DNA from: Acidobacteriota bacterium | Lineage (GTDB): Bacteria; Acidobacteriota; Aminicenantia; Aminicenantales; Saccharicenantaceae | Direction: 5' to 3' | Assembly (NCBI GenBank): GCA_033549365.1 | Contig: JAWSUF010000008.1 | Span: forward strand, 1 to 55,000 | DNA length: 55,000 bases | Shown: positions 18,246 through 27,005 of the stretch, one piece after another | How positions within the stretch are numbered: position 1 is the stretch's first letter | How the letters are laid out: each line of letters starts with the position of its first letter | Position numbers and translations under genes: made by a program | Notes under the pieces: model-generated | The model's input: only the letters and a program-made list of their open reading frames with translations | What the model was told of the DNA's origin: nothing | Database searches by the model: none

Positions 18246-18707
18246 ATGAAGCTCTCAACCAAGAGCATCTACGCTTTAAGGGTTCTTCCCCATCTCGTCA
18301 AGGCTTACAACAAGCAGCCGCTTTCCGCATATGAACTTTCGGAAAAAGAGGACATTTCCCTGAAATACCTCGAGCAGGTGCTGAATACGCTCAGAAAAAA
18401 CGGTGTGATCGTCAGCATGCGCGGGAAAAACGGCGGATATGCGCTGAGGAAGCCGCCCGATCAGATCAGCCTCGGCGATATCATCCGAGCGATCGACGGC
18501 CCCCTGGCTCCGATTCCGTGCGCCAGCCGGACGGCCCCCTACATGCAGGACGACTGCCCCTATCCGTATGATTCGTGCTGGCTCCGGCACCTGATGCTCC
18601 GGGTGCGCGACAATATTTCGGACATTCTTGACGGGGAAACCCTGGCCCAAATGACGGACGTCGCCGTCAACTCCACGAAAAAAAAGATAAATAAATTCAA
18701 AAAATAA
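18246..18707 (+). CDS. Rrf2-family transcriptional regulator, probable Fe-S sensor
   Basis: A 153-residue regulator. The winged helix is STKSIYALRVLPHLVKAYNK with LSEKEDISLKYLEQVLNTLR, and the wing is MRGKNGGYALRKPPDQISLG. Three Cys residues, in IPCASRTAPYM, DDCPYP and DSCWLR, are arranged as in IscR-type proteins that hold a [2Fe-2S] cluster. The gene lies 13 bases before a TauE/SafE exporter and its promoter carries a dyad. It therefore probably senses sulfur, redox or Fe-S state and controls itself and the exporter. The exact signal is inferred. Confidence 0.88.
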   Translation: MKLSTKSIYALRVLPHLVKAYNKQPLSAYELSEKEDISLKYLEQVLNTLRKNGVIVSMRGKNGGYALRKPPDQISLGDIIRAIDGPLAPIPCASRTAPYMQDDCPYPYDSCWLRHLMLRVRDNISDILDGETLAQMTDVAVNSTKKKINKFKK

Positions 18708-18720
18708 GAGAGGAGAACTC

Positions 18721-19611
18721 ATGGAAACCGCGTTTCAATCTCCAAAAAAAGAAAAGCACATCAAAATCGGCTGGAATCTTTTCCTCCTCGCCGCCGCGAT
18801 TTCTCTCCTGATCCTGACCTTTGCCGACGTCAAAATCATTCAACTGCACAGCGGCGTGCAGATCACCGCAATTATCCTGCTGGCCTTTTTCTCCGAATAC
18901 ATCGACTCTTCGCTGGGCATGGGTTACGGCACGACGTTGACGCCGCTCTTGCTCATTTTCGGATTCAGTCCGATTCAGATCGTCCCGGCCATTCTTCTTT
19001 CGGAATTCATATCGGGTGTTACCGCCGGAGCCCTGCATCACAGGTTCGGGAATGTGGATTTCCGCAAAGGCACTCAGGCGACCAAGACCATGTCCATCCT
19101 GGCTGTCTGTTCAGTCGTGGGGACCGTGGCCGCGGTGTTTCTGGCTCTCAGTCTGCCGGCTCAAATCGTCAAGGGATACATCGGGATCATGATTCTTCTG
19201 ATCGGCTTTTTTATTCTATTCGGCGGGCGGATCATCAGCCGCGTCTCGTTTTCGATCAGGAAAATCATCACCCTGGGAACGATCGCCGCGTTCAACAAAG
19301 GCATCTCTGGAGGGGGATACGGCCCGCTCGTCACGGGAGGCCAGGTCATCTCGGGCGTTCCCGAAAAAAGCGCGATCGGCATCACATCGCTGGCCGAGGG
19401 GTTGGTGTGTCTTGTCGGACTGACTCTCTATGTGGTCATGAACGGCATGCCGTTCTGGAATCTCGCCATTCCGCTCACAATCGGCGCTCTTCTCTCCGTG
19501 CCCCTGGCCGCCCTGACCGTGAAGATTTTGCCGGCGAATCTTCTGAGAAAATACATCGGCTATGCCACGGTGTTTCTGGGCGCGTTGACCCTGATCAAGC
19601 TGTTTGGGTGA
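18721..19611 (+). CDS. TauE/SafE (TSUP) family sulfur-anion exporter
   Basis: A 296-residue membrane protein of about 8 helices. The family motif is repeated in both halves: FSEYIDSSLGMGYGTTLTPL and, in the second half, AFNKGISGGGYGPLVTGGQV. TSUP proteins move sulfite, sulfoacetate, thiosulfate or other sulfonates across the inner membrane. It has a strong AGGAG site and follows the Rrf2 regulator in an operon, which supports a role in sulfur stress or assimilation. The substrate is not readable. Confidence 0.9.
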   Translation: METAFQSPKKEKHIKIGWNLFLLAAAISLLILTFADVKIIQLHSGVQITAIILLAFFSEYIDSSLGMGYGTTLTPLLLIFGFSPIQIVPAILLSEFISGVTAGALHHRFGNVDFRKGTQATKTMSILAVCSVVGTVAAVFLALSLPAQIVKGYIGIMILLIGFFILFGGRIISRVSFSIRKIITLGTIAAFNKGISGGGYGPLVTGGQVISGVPEKSAIGITSLAEGLVCLVGLTLYVVMNGMPFWNLAIPLTIGALLSVPLAALTVKILPANLLRKYIGYATVFLGALTLIKLFG

Positions 19612-19636
19612 GAAGGTCGAGCTGCCACGGAGGCCG

Positions 19637-21064
19637 CTAATCTTCGCGGTCCCGGGCCCGGCTCATCCATAACCCTCCGCTTTGATAGGAGCTGCTGAAC
19701 AGCAGGACATTCCCCCGTTCATCGACGCTCGCTCCCGTCAGAGAATGGCCGGGCGGAAGGTTGGGATCGGTGTCATCCGGAATGATCCAGGAGGCTCCGT
19801 TGTCAAAAGAACGGATCATGACTTTTGTCCCCGCCGCACTGTCGGTCAGCTCACCCAGCAGGTTGCCCCAGGAGTCGGGAATGATCCAGCCGATCGTCGA
19901 ATAAGGCTCGTTCTCAGGGTAGAAGACCGTTGTCCAGGTGTCGCCCCCATCGGTGCTTCGGCTGATGAAGGGCTTGTACATGTAGGGGATGTACATGGTC
20001 CGGCCGTGGCGGACGATGGAATCATCGGTGAAGAAGACGGTCTTTTCCCAGTCAAGGGGAGTGCCGTCGGTCCAGGTCAATCCGCCGTCACGGCTCCGGC
20101 GCCCCCTGTCGAACTGGTATCGGCCCTGATTGATGACATAGGAGACGAAGACCGATTCGCCGTTGTGCGCGGCCAGGCCGTTGATGCCCATATAAAACGG
20201 CCAATACCCCGGATCATCCAGGACCATGGAAGGTTCGCTCCAGCCATCGCCCAAATCGTCGGAATAGGCATGGTGAATCCGGCTGGGACCGGAGAAATTT
20301 TGATAGTCCCAGATAAGATGGAGACGATCCCGGTTGTCGAGGGCGGCCCGGAAGCTGCTGCATCCCTGCGTCCATGGCAGACGACGAATGACGGGTTCGG
20401 CCGGAATTCGGGTCAGAATGGTAAAGGCGACGGCGCCGTCCGCCATAAAGAACAGGCGATAAGTGTCTTCATCCCGGGGGATGAAGAAATACGGTTCATA
20501 GCGGTCGGCCAGCGCGAAAAAATCGCGATCGACTTCCCAGTTCGAGCCGCCGTCGCGGGAGACGGCCAGATGCAGGTTGCGGTCCTGCCGAAAGAGCAGA
20601 ATTAGGCTGCCGGTCGCGGTCCGATAAACGGTCATTCGGTCCGGGTGAGGGAGGTCCGCAATCCAAATCGGCGGGCTCCATCGGTAATCGCGCAGGATAG
20701 TCAGCTCGGCCGGATCCGAAAGAGGCCGTCCGGCGGCGTCGACGAGTTCGACGACGGCCGTTCGTTGCGGCATGGCGATATCGGAGGGAAGCGTGGCCTC
20801 CCTGGGCAGAATGCAGGACAACGTGCTCATGCTCACGGTTGAGGACGGATAAACCACGCCGTCAACCCGGATCGAAGTCCCCTCCAGAATGAAGCCGGCG
20901 CTCACCTGAAGTTCGACATCCCCGAGGCCGGCCACGATGGTCCGGGGAGAAATCGTGATTTCAGTGAAGTCCCGGAGGTCACAGCCGCGCGATTGAAACA
21001 AGCCCGGAGTCAGGACGGTCAGCAGGAGAAGATGCCTGATCCCGATCCAATGCCCGTGCATCAT
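19637..21064 (-). CDS. Asp-box (BNR/sialidase-fold) exported protein
   Basis: A 475-residue exported protein. The N-terminus (IRHLLLLTVLTPGLFQSRGC) is a signal peptide that may end in a lipid-modified Cys. At least four Asp-boxes of form S-x-D-x-G-x-x-W are seen: SRDGGSNWE, SRDGGLTWT, STDGGDTWT and SFDNGASWI, with a degenerate SDDLGDGWS. They mark the blades of a sialidase-like propeller. I see no clear catalytic Arg triad, so it may bind glycans rather than hydrolyse them. It follows the propeller gene at 21091, and the two could be cotranscribed. Confidence 0.82.
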   Translation of the reverse strand: MMHGHWIGIRHLLLLTVLTPGLFQSRGCDLRDFTEITISPRTIVAGLGDVELQVSAGFILEGTSIRVDGVVYPSSTVSMSTLSCILPREATLPSDIAMPQRTAVVELVDAAGRPLSDPAELTILRDYRWSPPIWIADLPHPDRMTVYRTATGSLILLFRQDRNLHLAVSRDGGSNWEVDRDFFALADRYEPYFFIPRDEDTYRLFFMADGAVAFTILTRIPAEPVIRRLPWTQGCSSFRAALDNRDRLHLIWDYQNFSGPSRIHHAYSDDLGDGWSEPSMVLDDPGYWPFYMGINGLAAHNGESVFVSYVINQGRYQFDRGRRSRDGGLTWTDGTPLDWEKTVFFTDDSIVRHGRTMYIPYMYKPFISRSTDGGDTWTTVFYPENEPYSTIGWIIPDSWGNLLGELTDSAAGTKVMIRSFDNGASWIIPDDTDPNLPPGHSLTGASVDERGNVLLFSSSYQSGGLWMSRARDRED

Positions 21065-21090
21065 GATGCTCGCCTTCTGATTATATCTTG

Positions 21091-22083
21091 TCAGTTGATC
21101 AATGTGTAGCGGACGACGCGCGGGAATTCCTCCTCCTCCGCGAAATAGATCCGGCCCCGGTCATCGGCGACGTGGGGCGTCCCCGGAAAATCGATCGACC
21201 CGACCTGTTTGCCGAGCAGGAAAATGTCGGCTTTGTGCCAGGCGATCGGGGGTGACTGATGTAAGACGGGGTGAGCCTGGAAGCAGACAAAGACGGTCTC
21301 TCCGAGGGCGACGATATGGACGGCTGTGGATAAAAAGGCATTGCCCTTCCTCTGAATGGGGTGAAAATGCTCGTTTTTTCCTGTGAGGACGCTTTCGAGA
21401 TGCCGATTCCGGAAAACGGAGACTTCGTACTTGTGGGGATTGAGGACGAACATCCGCCCGTCCTTGGAGCTGTTGAACAGGAGGGGTGCGCCGATCATGG
21501 GCATGTCCTTCATGGGCAGGAGATCGGACGGCGGTGCGAAGGTTTCGCCGAAGGACTCCAGGAGTTTTCCGTCCTTGTCTAAGACATGGAGGATGCGGCC
21601 GTCTTTCGGGCCGATGGCGATGAGCTCCTCCGTTCCCGGACAGCCGATCGAGGAGATCATGAAGTCCGTCTTGAACGATCGGGTGAACTCGCCGTCCGGG
21701 CCGTAGACGATGACCTTGCGGCCGTCGTTGATGAAGAGCGTTCCTCCCGGCGTCACGGCGATGCCGCTGATGTTCGTGGCTTCGCGGGGTCCCTGTCCGG
21801 CGGGCACGGCGATCGTTCTCATATGGCGACCGTCGGGATCGCAGACGACGACCCGGCGCATCTTGTAGTCGAGAATGTAGATGTTGCCGTTGCCGTCGAG
21901 GTCGATCCGGGAGATCGACCCGAACATCAGGTCGTCCTCGCCCTCTTCGACGCCGATGGACAGGTCGGGCTTCAGGGTATAGGGCGAGGTCTGCGCGACG
22001 CCCGGTTCCGGCCCGGTCGCCGGAGTGCCCGGGATCGGGAAAATTAAAAGGAAGGCGGCCAGGATAAGGAGGCCTCTTTTCAT
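21091..22083 (-). CDS. 6-bladed beta-propeller exported protein
   Basis: A 330-residue protein with a signal peptide (GLLILAAFLLIFPIPGTPA) and NHL-type blades: RIDLDGNGNIYILDYKMRRV, VCDPDGRHMRTI and VYGPDGEFTRSF. The turn AGQGPREA replaces the GQGPGEF seen in the two other propellers of this window. It is the shortest of the three. There are no catalytic residues. It lies 27 bases upstream of the Asp-box gene, with which it may form an operon. It has an extended -10 promoter. Confidence 0.83.
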   Translation of the reverse strand: MKRGLLILAAFLLIFPIPGTPATGPEPGVAQTSPYTLKPDLSIGVEEGEDDLMFGSISRIDLDGNGNIYILDYKMRRVVVCDPDGRHMRTIAVPAGQGPREATNISGIAVTPGGTLFINDGRKVIVYGPDGEFTRSFKTDFMISSIGCPGTEELIAIGPKDGRILHVLDKDGKLLESFGETFAPPSDLLPMKDMPMIGAPLLFNSSKDGRMFVLNPHKYEVSVFRNRHLESVLTGKNEHFHPIQRKGNAFLSTAVHIVALGETVFVCFQAHPVLHQSPPIAWHKADIFLLGKQVGSIDFPGTPHVADDRGRIYFAEEEEFPRVVRYTLIN

Positions 22084-22111
22084 GTTTCACCCCCATGAAA
22101 GATGTGTTGGG

Positions 22112-22120
22112 ATTATATCA
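22112..22120 (-). promoter_or_regulatory. extended -10 promoter of the propeller gene
   Basis: The minus strand reads TGATATAAT, an extended -10 with a perfect TATAAT, about 30 bases before the ATG at 22083. The -35 match is poor. Confidence 0.45.
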
Positions 22121-22227
22121 CAATCAAAATGTATACGCTGCGCTCTAACCGAATGTTTAGCCGAAATAATGAAGCTACATGTAAACATTTGGGAGAGGTC
22201 AGGCGAAATCATCCATGAGGATAGACC

Positions 22228-22605
22228 ATGAGACGGTGCCGGCGCAGGATCCTCTTCATTTTCGGCGGGCTTTTTCTCGCCGCGACGCTTTTCGTGCCTT
22301 ACCGCCTGACCCGCGTTTCGTATGAGAGGGACGCACTGACGAATCTTGTCTGGAAACAGGAGGCCCGGCGCGGCGGCTATATGTTCCTGTTCCGATACCT
22401 TCAGCGCTCCCGGGAACGACCGGCGGATGTCGCCGGCCGGGATTTCCGCTATGCGCTTTATCGCACGGAGAAAGTGACATCCGACCGATACAAGCTCCGG
22501 ACGCCCCTTTTGATCTACGAACTGGTTGCCATCGTCTTTCTGGGGACCTACGATTATGTCTTCATCTGCAGGAGGTCCCGGAGAAGAGAGAAAAGGAGAA
22601 TCGGC
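22228..22605 (+). CDS. small two-helix membrane protein, no own stop codon
   Basis: A 126-codon stretch starting MRRCRRRILFIFGGLFLAAT. It has one membrane segment near residues 8-25, a polar middle (VWKQEARRGGYMFLFRY), a second segment (LLIYELVAIVFLGTYDYVFI) and a basic tail RRSRRREKRR. It looks complete, but no stop follows: the frame runs directly into the start codon of the lipoprotein at 22606. No known family is recognised. Either the stop codon was lost or the two are made as a 655-residue fusion as well as separately. Confidence 0.5.
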
Positions 22606-24195
22606 ATGAATAAACGGATCTTGTTTCTTTTTTTTGCTGCGGTGGTTTTCGTCGGTTGCGCTGTGCGCCCGGCCGTTTCTCCGCCGCCCGCGGGAGGGGA
22701 GGCTCCCCCCCTCGCTCTGGACCCGGCGGAGGTCGCCCGGATCGAAGAGAAGATCGCCGAAGCCGAAACTCTGGTTGAACGGGGCGGTTATGTCCATCTG
22801 CGCCGGGCTTTCGCCCTTTATCAGGATATTGAAACCGCCGTTCCCGACAGCGGACGGTTTGCGGCTTTCTATGCCGATGCGGCGCTCCTTCTGGCCGCCA
22901 GGGCCAGGGAGATGGGGATTCGAAACCCGGCCTACCTGGCGAAAGCCCGCGAGCTCATCCGAACCGCGGAGAACCCCGCCGTGCCGGCGGCGGCCGCCGC
23001 GATCGCGGATTTCGTGCCTGTCATGACCCTCGGCATCTGGGATGACAACCCTTACGCGGAACCCGGCCGCGAAGCGATGAATCTGGCGGCGGCCGCGGCG
23101 GGAGAGCTGTTCGCGGTGAAAGCTGCGGACGGACCGTTTTTCGCGTTTTTCAATGCGCTGTTTCAGGAATACTCCGGCAAAACCGATGAGGCGATCGCGG
23201 ATCTGGACAAGGCCCGGGCGATGTTTCCCGGTTCGCGCCTTCTGAAATTCAAGCGGGCGGCGATGGCGCCTTCCGACGTCCCGCTTCTGGAAGAGATCGC
23301 CGCGGAGGATTCCGAATTCCACGAATCTTTTCTCGCTTTGGGCCGGGCCGCGGTCTCCGGCGGATTTCTGCTCACGGCTGAAAAACATCTTCTTCGGGCC
23401 TGGGAGGGCATTCCGGAATCGCCGCTCATCGCCATTCTTCTGGCCAGCGTCAACATGGGAACGGAAGAGTTCGATCGCGGTCTCGTGTTCTACGAAAAGA
23501 CGCTGGAACAGGCGCCGGATTACAAGGAAGCCCGGCTCGGAATGGCCGTCAGCCTGAGTCTTCTGGGGCGTCCGGCCGAGGCTGTCCCCATCCTGGAGGA
23601 CCTCCCGGTTCGCGGTCCCGCGCTTTCGGGTGAGGCCTTTTTCTGGCTGGCGTTCAACCGTCATGCGTTGGGCGAAAGAGAGAGAGCGGCGGCGGCCGTC
23701 GAAAAGGCCAAGATGATTCTGCCCGCCGCCCGGGTTTTCACGCTGGCCGGAACGATCGCCTTCGAACGCGGCCTTTTCGAGGCCGCCGAAACGGACTTCA
23801 AGACGGCCGTCGAAATCGACGCCGGCGAGTCCGAAGCGTTCTTCCACCTCGGCAAGCTTTGTGCGATGAGGTCCGCCTGGACGGAATCCGCCTTGAACTA
23901 TATGATTGCGGCCCGGGGTTTCGAATTCGACGAGAAGGCGATACGGGAAAAAATCGCGCAAATCAAGGAATCGGACCTGCCCGAGGATCGAAAGGGGAGG
24001 CTCCTGGTCCGGAAGGCGTTCCAGGCGGAGAAAACGCGTCTGAGCGGGGCAACGGCCTCTTTCAATGCCGCGGCCGGATATTTCAATGCCGGATCACTCC
24101 GCCAAGCTCTGGAGTGGGTCCGACGTGCCGGCGAACACCCGTATTTCAAGGAGAAGGCCAAGGACTTCATCGCCCTCATCGCCGACGGGAAATAG
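22606..24195 (+). CDS. TPR-like repeat lipoprotein
   Basis: The protein is 529 residues from the ATG at 22606, which has an AAAGGAG site. The signal LFLFFAAVVFVGC ends in a lipobox (Cys18), so it is anchored as a lipoprotein. A Pro/Ala linker and a long alpha-helical repeat array of TPR type follow. Examples are EYSGKTDEAIADLDKARAMF, RGLVFYEKTLEQAPDYKEAR, LFEAAETDFKTAVEIDAGES and AFFHLGKLCAMRSAWTESAL. It probably acts as a scaffold in the periplasm or at the surface. The upstream small membrane ORF is in the same frame with no stop between. Confidence 0.78.
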   Translation: MNKRILFLFFAAVVFVGCAVRPAVSPPPAGGEAPPLALDPAEVARIEEKIAEAETLVERGGYVHLRRAFALYQDIETAVPDSGRFAAFYADAALLLAARAREMGIRNPAYLAKARELIRTAENPAVPAAAAAIADFVPVMTLGIWDDNPYAEPGREAMNLAAAAAGELFAVKAADGPFFAFFNALFQEYSGKTDEAIADLDKARAMFPGSRLLKFKRAAMAPSDVPLLEEIAAEDSEFHESFLALGRAAVSGGFLLTAEKHLLRAWEGIPESPLIAILLASVNMGTEEFDRGLVFYEKTLEQAPDYKEARLGMAVSLSLLGRPAEAVPILEDLPVRGPALSGEAFFWLAFNRHALGERERAAAAVEKAKMILPAARVFTLAGTIAFERGLFEAAETDFKTAVEIDAGESEAFFHLGKLCAMRSAWTESALNYMIAARGFEFDEKAIREKIAQIKESDLPEDRKGRLLVRKAFQAEKTRLSGATASFNAAAGYFNAGSLRQALEWVRRAGEHPYFKEKAKDFIALIADGK

Positions 24196-24204
24196 GCTTA
24201 AAAA

Positions 24205-24942
24205 AATGGACGGCCTACAATAAGCTGGCCTGGACGGAAACGACCATCGCTCCGCCGGAGGAATATGAAGAAGAGGCGGAATTTCTCGCGAAACTGATCT
24301 CCGGGAGGGCCCGAATCCCGGTCAAAACGCTGCTTCACCTCGGCTGCGGTGCCGGCGGCCACGACCACACTCTCAAGCGGCACTTCGAGATCACCGGAGT
24401 CGACATCAGTGAGGGCATGCTGGAGATCGCCCGCGGCCGGAACCCCGAGGCCGTCTACATCCTCGGCGACATGCGGGATGTCAGGCTGAAAGAACTGTTC
24501 GATGCCGTCGCCATTCCCGATTCCATCGGCTACATGGCGACCCCGGCCGACCTGCGCAAGGCGGTCGATACGGCCTTCCGTCATCTGAAACCCGGCGGCG
24601 CGCTTCTGATCACGGCTCTGGTTGCCGAGGACTTCCGGGAAAACAATTTCGCATACTCAGGCTCAAGAGAGAGTGTGGACATCACGATCTTCGAAAACAA
24701 CCGGCGCCTTATGAAGAGACCGGATCAATACGAGGCGACCCTCGTCTATCTCATCCGCCCTGGCGATCGAGACCGAACGTTACATTCTGGGCGTATTTCC
24801 ACTGGAAGCCTGGACGGCGCTCTTCGCGGAATTCGGGCTCGAGGTTGAAACCGCAAGCCTGGATCACGCCTACGACCGCTTCCTCCTCGGCGAGGGGGAT
24901 TATCGTCAGCGCATATTCGTCGGCCTCAAACCCGCCTCCTGA
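24205..24942 (+). pseudogene. class I SAM-dependent methyltransferase, frameshifted
   Basis: From about 24205 one frame reads WTAYNKLAWTETTIAPPEEY, then LLHLGCGAGGHDHTL (SAM motif I), VDISEGMLEIARG and PGGALLITALVAEDF. Near 24760 the homology moves to another frame, which reads ETERYILGVFPLEAWTALF, then AYDRFLLGEGDYRQRIFVGL, and stops at 24940-24942. No start codon fits the front end: a run of seven A precedes an ATG that is out of frame. A second frameshift or a start mutation is therefore also likely. The gene is probably dead, or the assembly has indel errors here. An intact copy would be about 245 residues. Confidence 0.72.
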
Positions 24943-24965
24943 AAATAATTCTTACAGGTTGTGCC

Positions 24966-26990
24966 GTGAATCGGAAAGAAACATGGCCGAAAGCTTTGAA
25001 TATTTGTCTTGTGGTTGCGGTCCTGGCCGCCGTACCGGTTGCCGCAGCGGCGGCCGCAGGCGGAGAGATTGAAGCTTCCGCACGGTTTGCCCAGGAGATT
25101 AAGCCGCCTGAACAGGACCCGGCCGAGAAAAAAGTCGAAGTGCCGGATGCTCAAGAAACGGGACAGCCTGTCGAGGATTCCCCCGAAACCCTCGCGGAGT
25201 TTATCGACGGCCTCGTTGCGGCGCATCGGACCGGTCATAAACTGGCGGCCCTGACCCTGTCCGTCGTCAAGGACGACGCCCTGTGGCTGGCCCGGGGCTA
25301 CGGCGCGGTCGATCTCGAAAGCGGAAATCCGGTGTCCGCCGATCGGACTCTCTTCAGGATCGGCTCGGTCTCAAAGACCTTCACCTGGACTGCGGTCATG
25401 ATGCTTGCCGAGCGCGGCCTCATCGATCTCGACGCGGACGTTAACACCTATCTCAAGGCGGTCAAGGTGCGCGAGGCGTTCGGTCGCCCCGTTACCATGC
25501 GGCATCTCATGCATCACCGGGCGGGCTTCGAGGATTCGTTCCGGCTGTTCGCCGTCTCCGACGACGATCCCCGCACTCTGGCCGAAATCCTGGCGGCGCA
25601 CCAGCCCGCGCGGGTCTTTCCGCCGGGGATGCAGTTCGCCTATTCCAACTGGGGTGCGGCCCTCGCCGCTCAAATCGTTGAGGATGTCATCGGAATGCCC
25701 TACGGCGATTTCCTGCAGCGCGGGATTCTGGATCCTCTGAAGATGCGCGACACCACATGGACGCCGCCGTCCGCCATGGACGCCGCCCTGCGCGAGCGCC
25801 AGGTTTCGGGATACCGGCCGGAAAAGGGCGCCCTGGGGCCGCAGGGATTCATGCAAATCGGTGCCTATTGGCCCGCGGGCGGGATGGCGTCGACGGCTGT
25901 CGACATGTCGCGCTGGATGCGCTTTCACCTGAACGGCGGGGAGCTCGAGGGCGTCCGTCTGCTCTCGGCCGAAACCCATGCCGCGATGTGGACCCGCGCT
26001 TTCACGGATCTGCCGAGTGGAGCCACGGACATCGCCCATGGGTTCATCGACCGGCCCCATCGCGGCCTGAGGACCCTGGGCCACAGCGGTGGCACCGCGG
26101 CCTTTCTGACCAACATGGTTCTGGTCCCTGAACTGAGGCTGGGGATTTTCATGTCCCAGAACAACGCCCGCGAGTTTTCTCCCATGGTCGAGATTCCGGA
26201 TCTGGTGCTGGACCGTTTCCTCAACTATTCCTACCGGCCGTCCCTGGTCGAAAAGGACGACGGGAAAGTCCTGGCCGAACTGGCCGGGACTTATTACGAA
26301 AGTCGCCGGGTGTTCACATCGTTTTCAGCGATTCTCGCCCTGGCGACGGCTGCGACGGTCGAACCGGTCTCCGACCGGAGCCTGGTTTTGAGCGCCCAGG
26401 GAAGGAGCGATTATTTCCATCGCATGCCCGGCGCCGGGGAGCTTTTCGAAAACGCCTTCGGCGATCGCCTTGCGGTCATTCGCAACGAGAAAGGCAAGGT
26501 GCGCGCAATGGCCTATCCCTGGGGAATCCTGGAAAAGGCGGGACAGTTCCGGACTCCCGGTTCGCTCTTTGCGGCCTTCGGGTTGGCCGTGCTTCTGGCC
26601 CTGACCACCACGCTCGGTGCCTGGAAGAGGTTCGGCCGGCGCGACGCCCCGGGCCAGGCCTCCCGCCTGATCGGCGGAGTGGCCCTCGCGGCGGTCCTGG
26701 CCGTTGTGCTCCTCATCGCAGCGATCGTCGGGCTTTCGGCCGGAATGGCGGATTTCGACCTGAGCAAAATGACGGGGAACTACCCCAATGCGGGCATGTA
26801 TCTCGTTCACTATGCCGGCTGGATCGTTGCCGCGGCGGCTTTGACCATGATCGTCGCCCTCTGGGCGGTTTGGGCACGCTCGGGATGGGGGATTTTTAGG
26901 CGGCTGCACTTCACGCTGTTCGCCGGGGCCCTTGCGTTTCTGACCGTCCAATTGTGGCTCTGGCGCATCATCGGCGCCGGTGTGTATTGA
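24966..26990 (+). CDS. serine hydrolase (beta-lactamase/PBP-like, S12) with C-terminal membrane segments
   Basis: A 674-residue protein with a GTG start, a signal peptide (residues 9-31) and a Pro/Glu linker. The beta-lactamase-type catalytic domain covers about 75-440. Active-site motifs are SVSK (Ser134, Lys137), YSN in FAYSNWGAAL and HSGGT in LGHSGGTAA. A beta-rich segment and about four membrane helices follow (FAAFGLAVLLALTTTLGAW and later). Relatives are esterases, D-amino-acid peptidases or cell-wall peptidases. The membrane tail suggests an anchored periplasmic enzyme. The substrate is unknown. Confidence 0.87.
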   Translation: MNRKETWPKALNICLVVAVLAAVPVAAAAAAGGEIEASARFAQEIKPPEQDPAEKKVEVPDAQETGQPVEDSPETLAEFIDGLVAAHRTGHKLAALTLSVVKDDALWLARGYGAVDLESGNPVSADRTLFRIGSVSKTFTWTAVMMLAERGLIDLDADVNTYLKAVKVREAFGRPVTMRHLMHHRAGFEDSFRLFAVSDDDPRTLAEILAAHQPARVFPPGMQFAYSNWGAALAAQIVEDVIGMPYGDFLQRGILDPLKMRDTTWTPPSAMDAALRERQVSGYRPEKGALGPQGFMQIGAYWPAGGMASTAVDMSRWMRFHLNGGELEGVRLLSAETHAAMWTRAFTDLPSGATDIAHGFIDRPHRGLRTLGHSGGTAAFLTNMVLVPELRLGIFMSQNNAREFSPMVEIPDLVLDRFLNYSYRPSLVEKDDGKVLAELAGTYYESRRVFTSFSAILALATAATVEPVSDRSLVLSAQGRSDYFHRMPGAGELFENAFGDRLAVIRNEKGKVRAMAYPWGILEKAGQFRTPGSLFAAFGLAVLLALTTTLGAWKRFGRRDAPGQASRLIGGVALAAVLAVVLLIAAIVGLSAGMADFDLSKMTGNYPNAGMYLVHYAGWIVAAAALTMIVALWAVWARSGWGIFRRLHFTLFAGALAFLTVQLWLWRIIGAGVY

Positions 26991-27005
26991 GTCTTCTCAG
27001 CGGGT

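Noticed and set aside
21080-21108. TATAAT upstream of the Asp-box gene
   Set aside because: The minus-strand TATAAT (21085-21080) has only a 4/6 match (TACACA) at -35 and lies inside the end of the preceding gene. The gene may simply be cotranscribed with the propeller upstream.
22087-23961. 624-codon open frame on the minus strand
   Set aside because: It lies opposite the lipoprotein gene and its translation is rich in Arg, Gly and Pro with no fold. It is a shadow frame produced by high GC.
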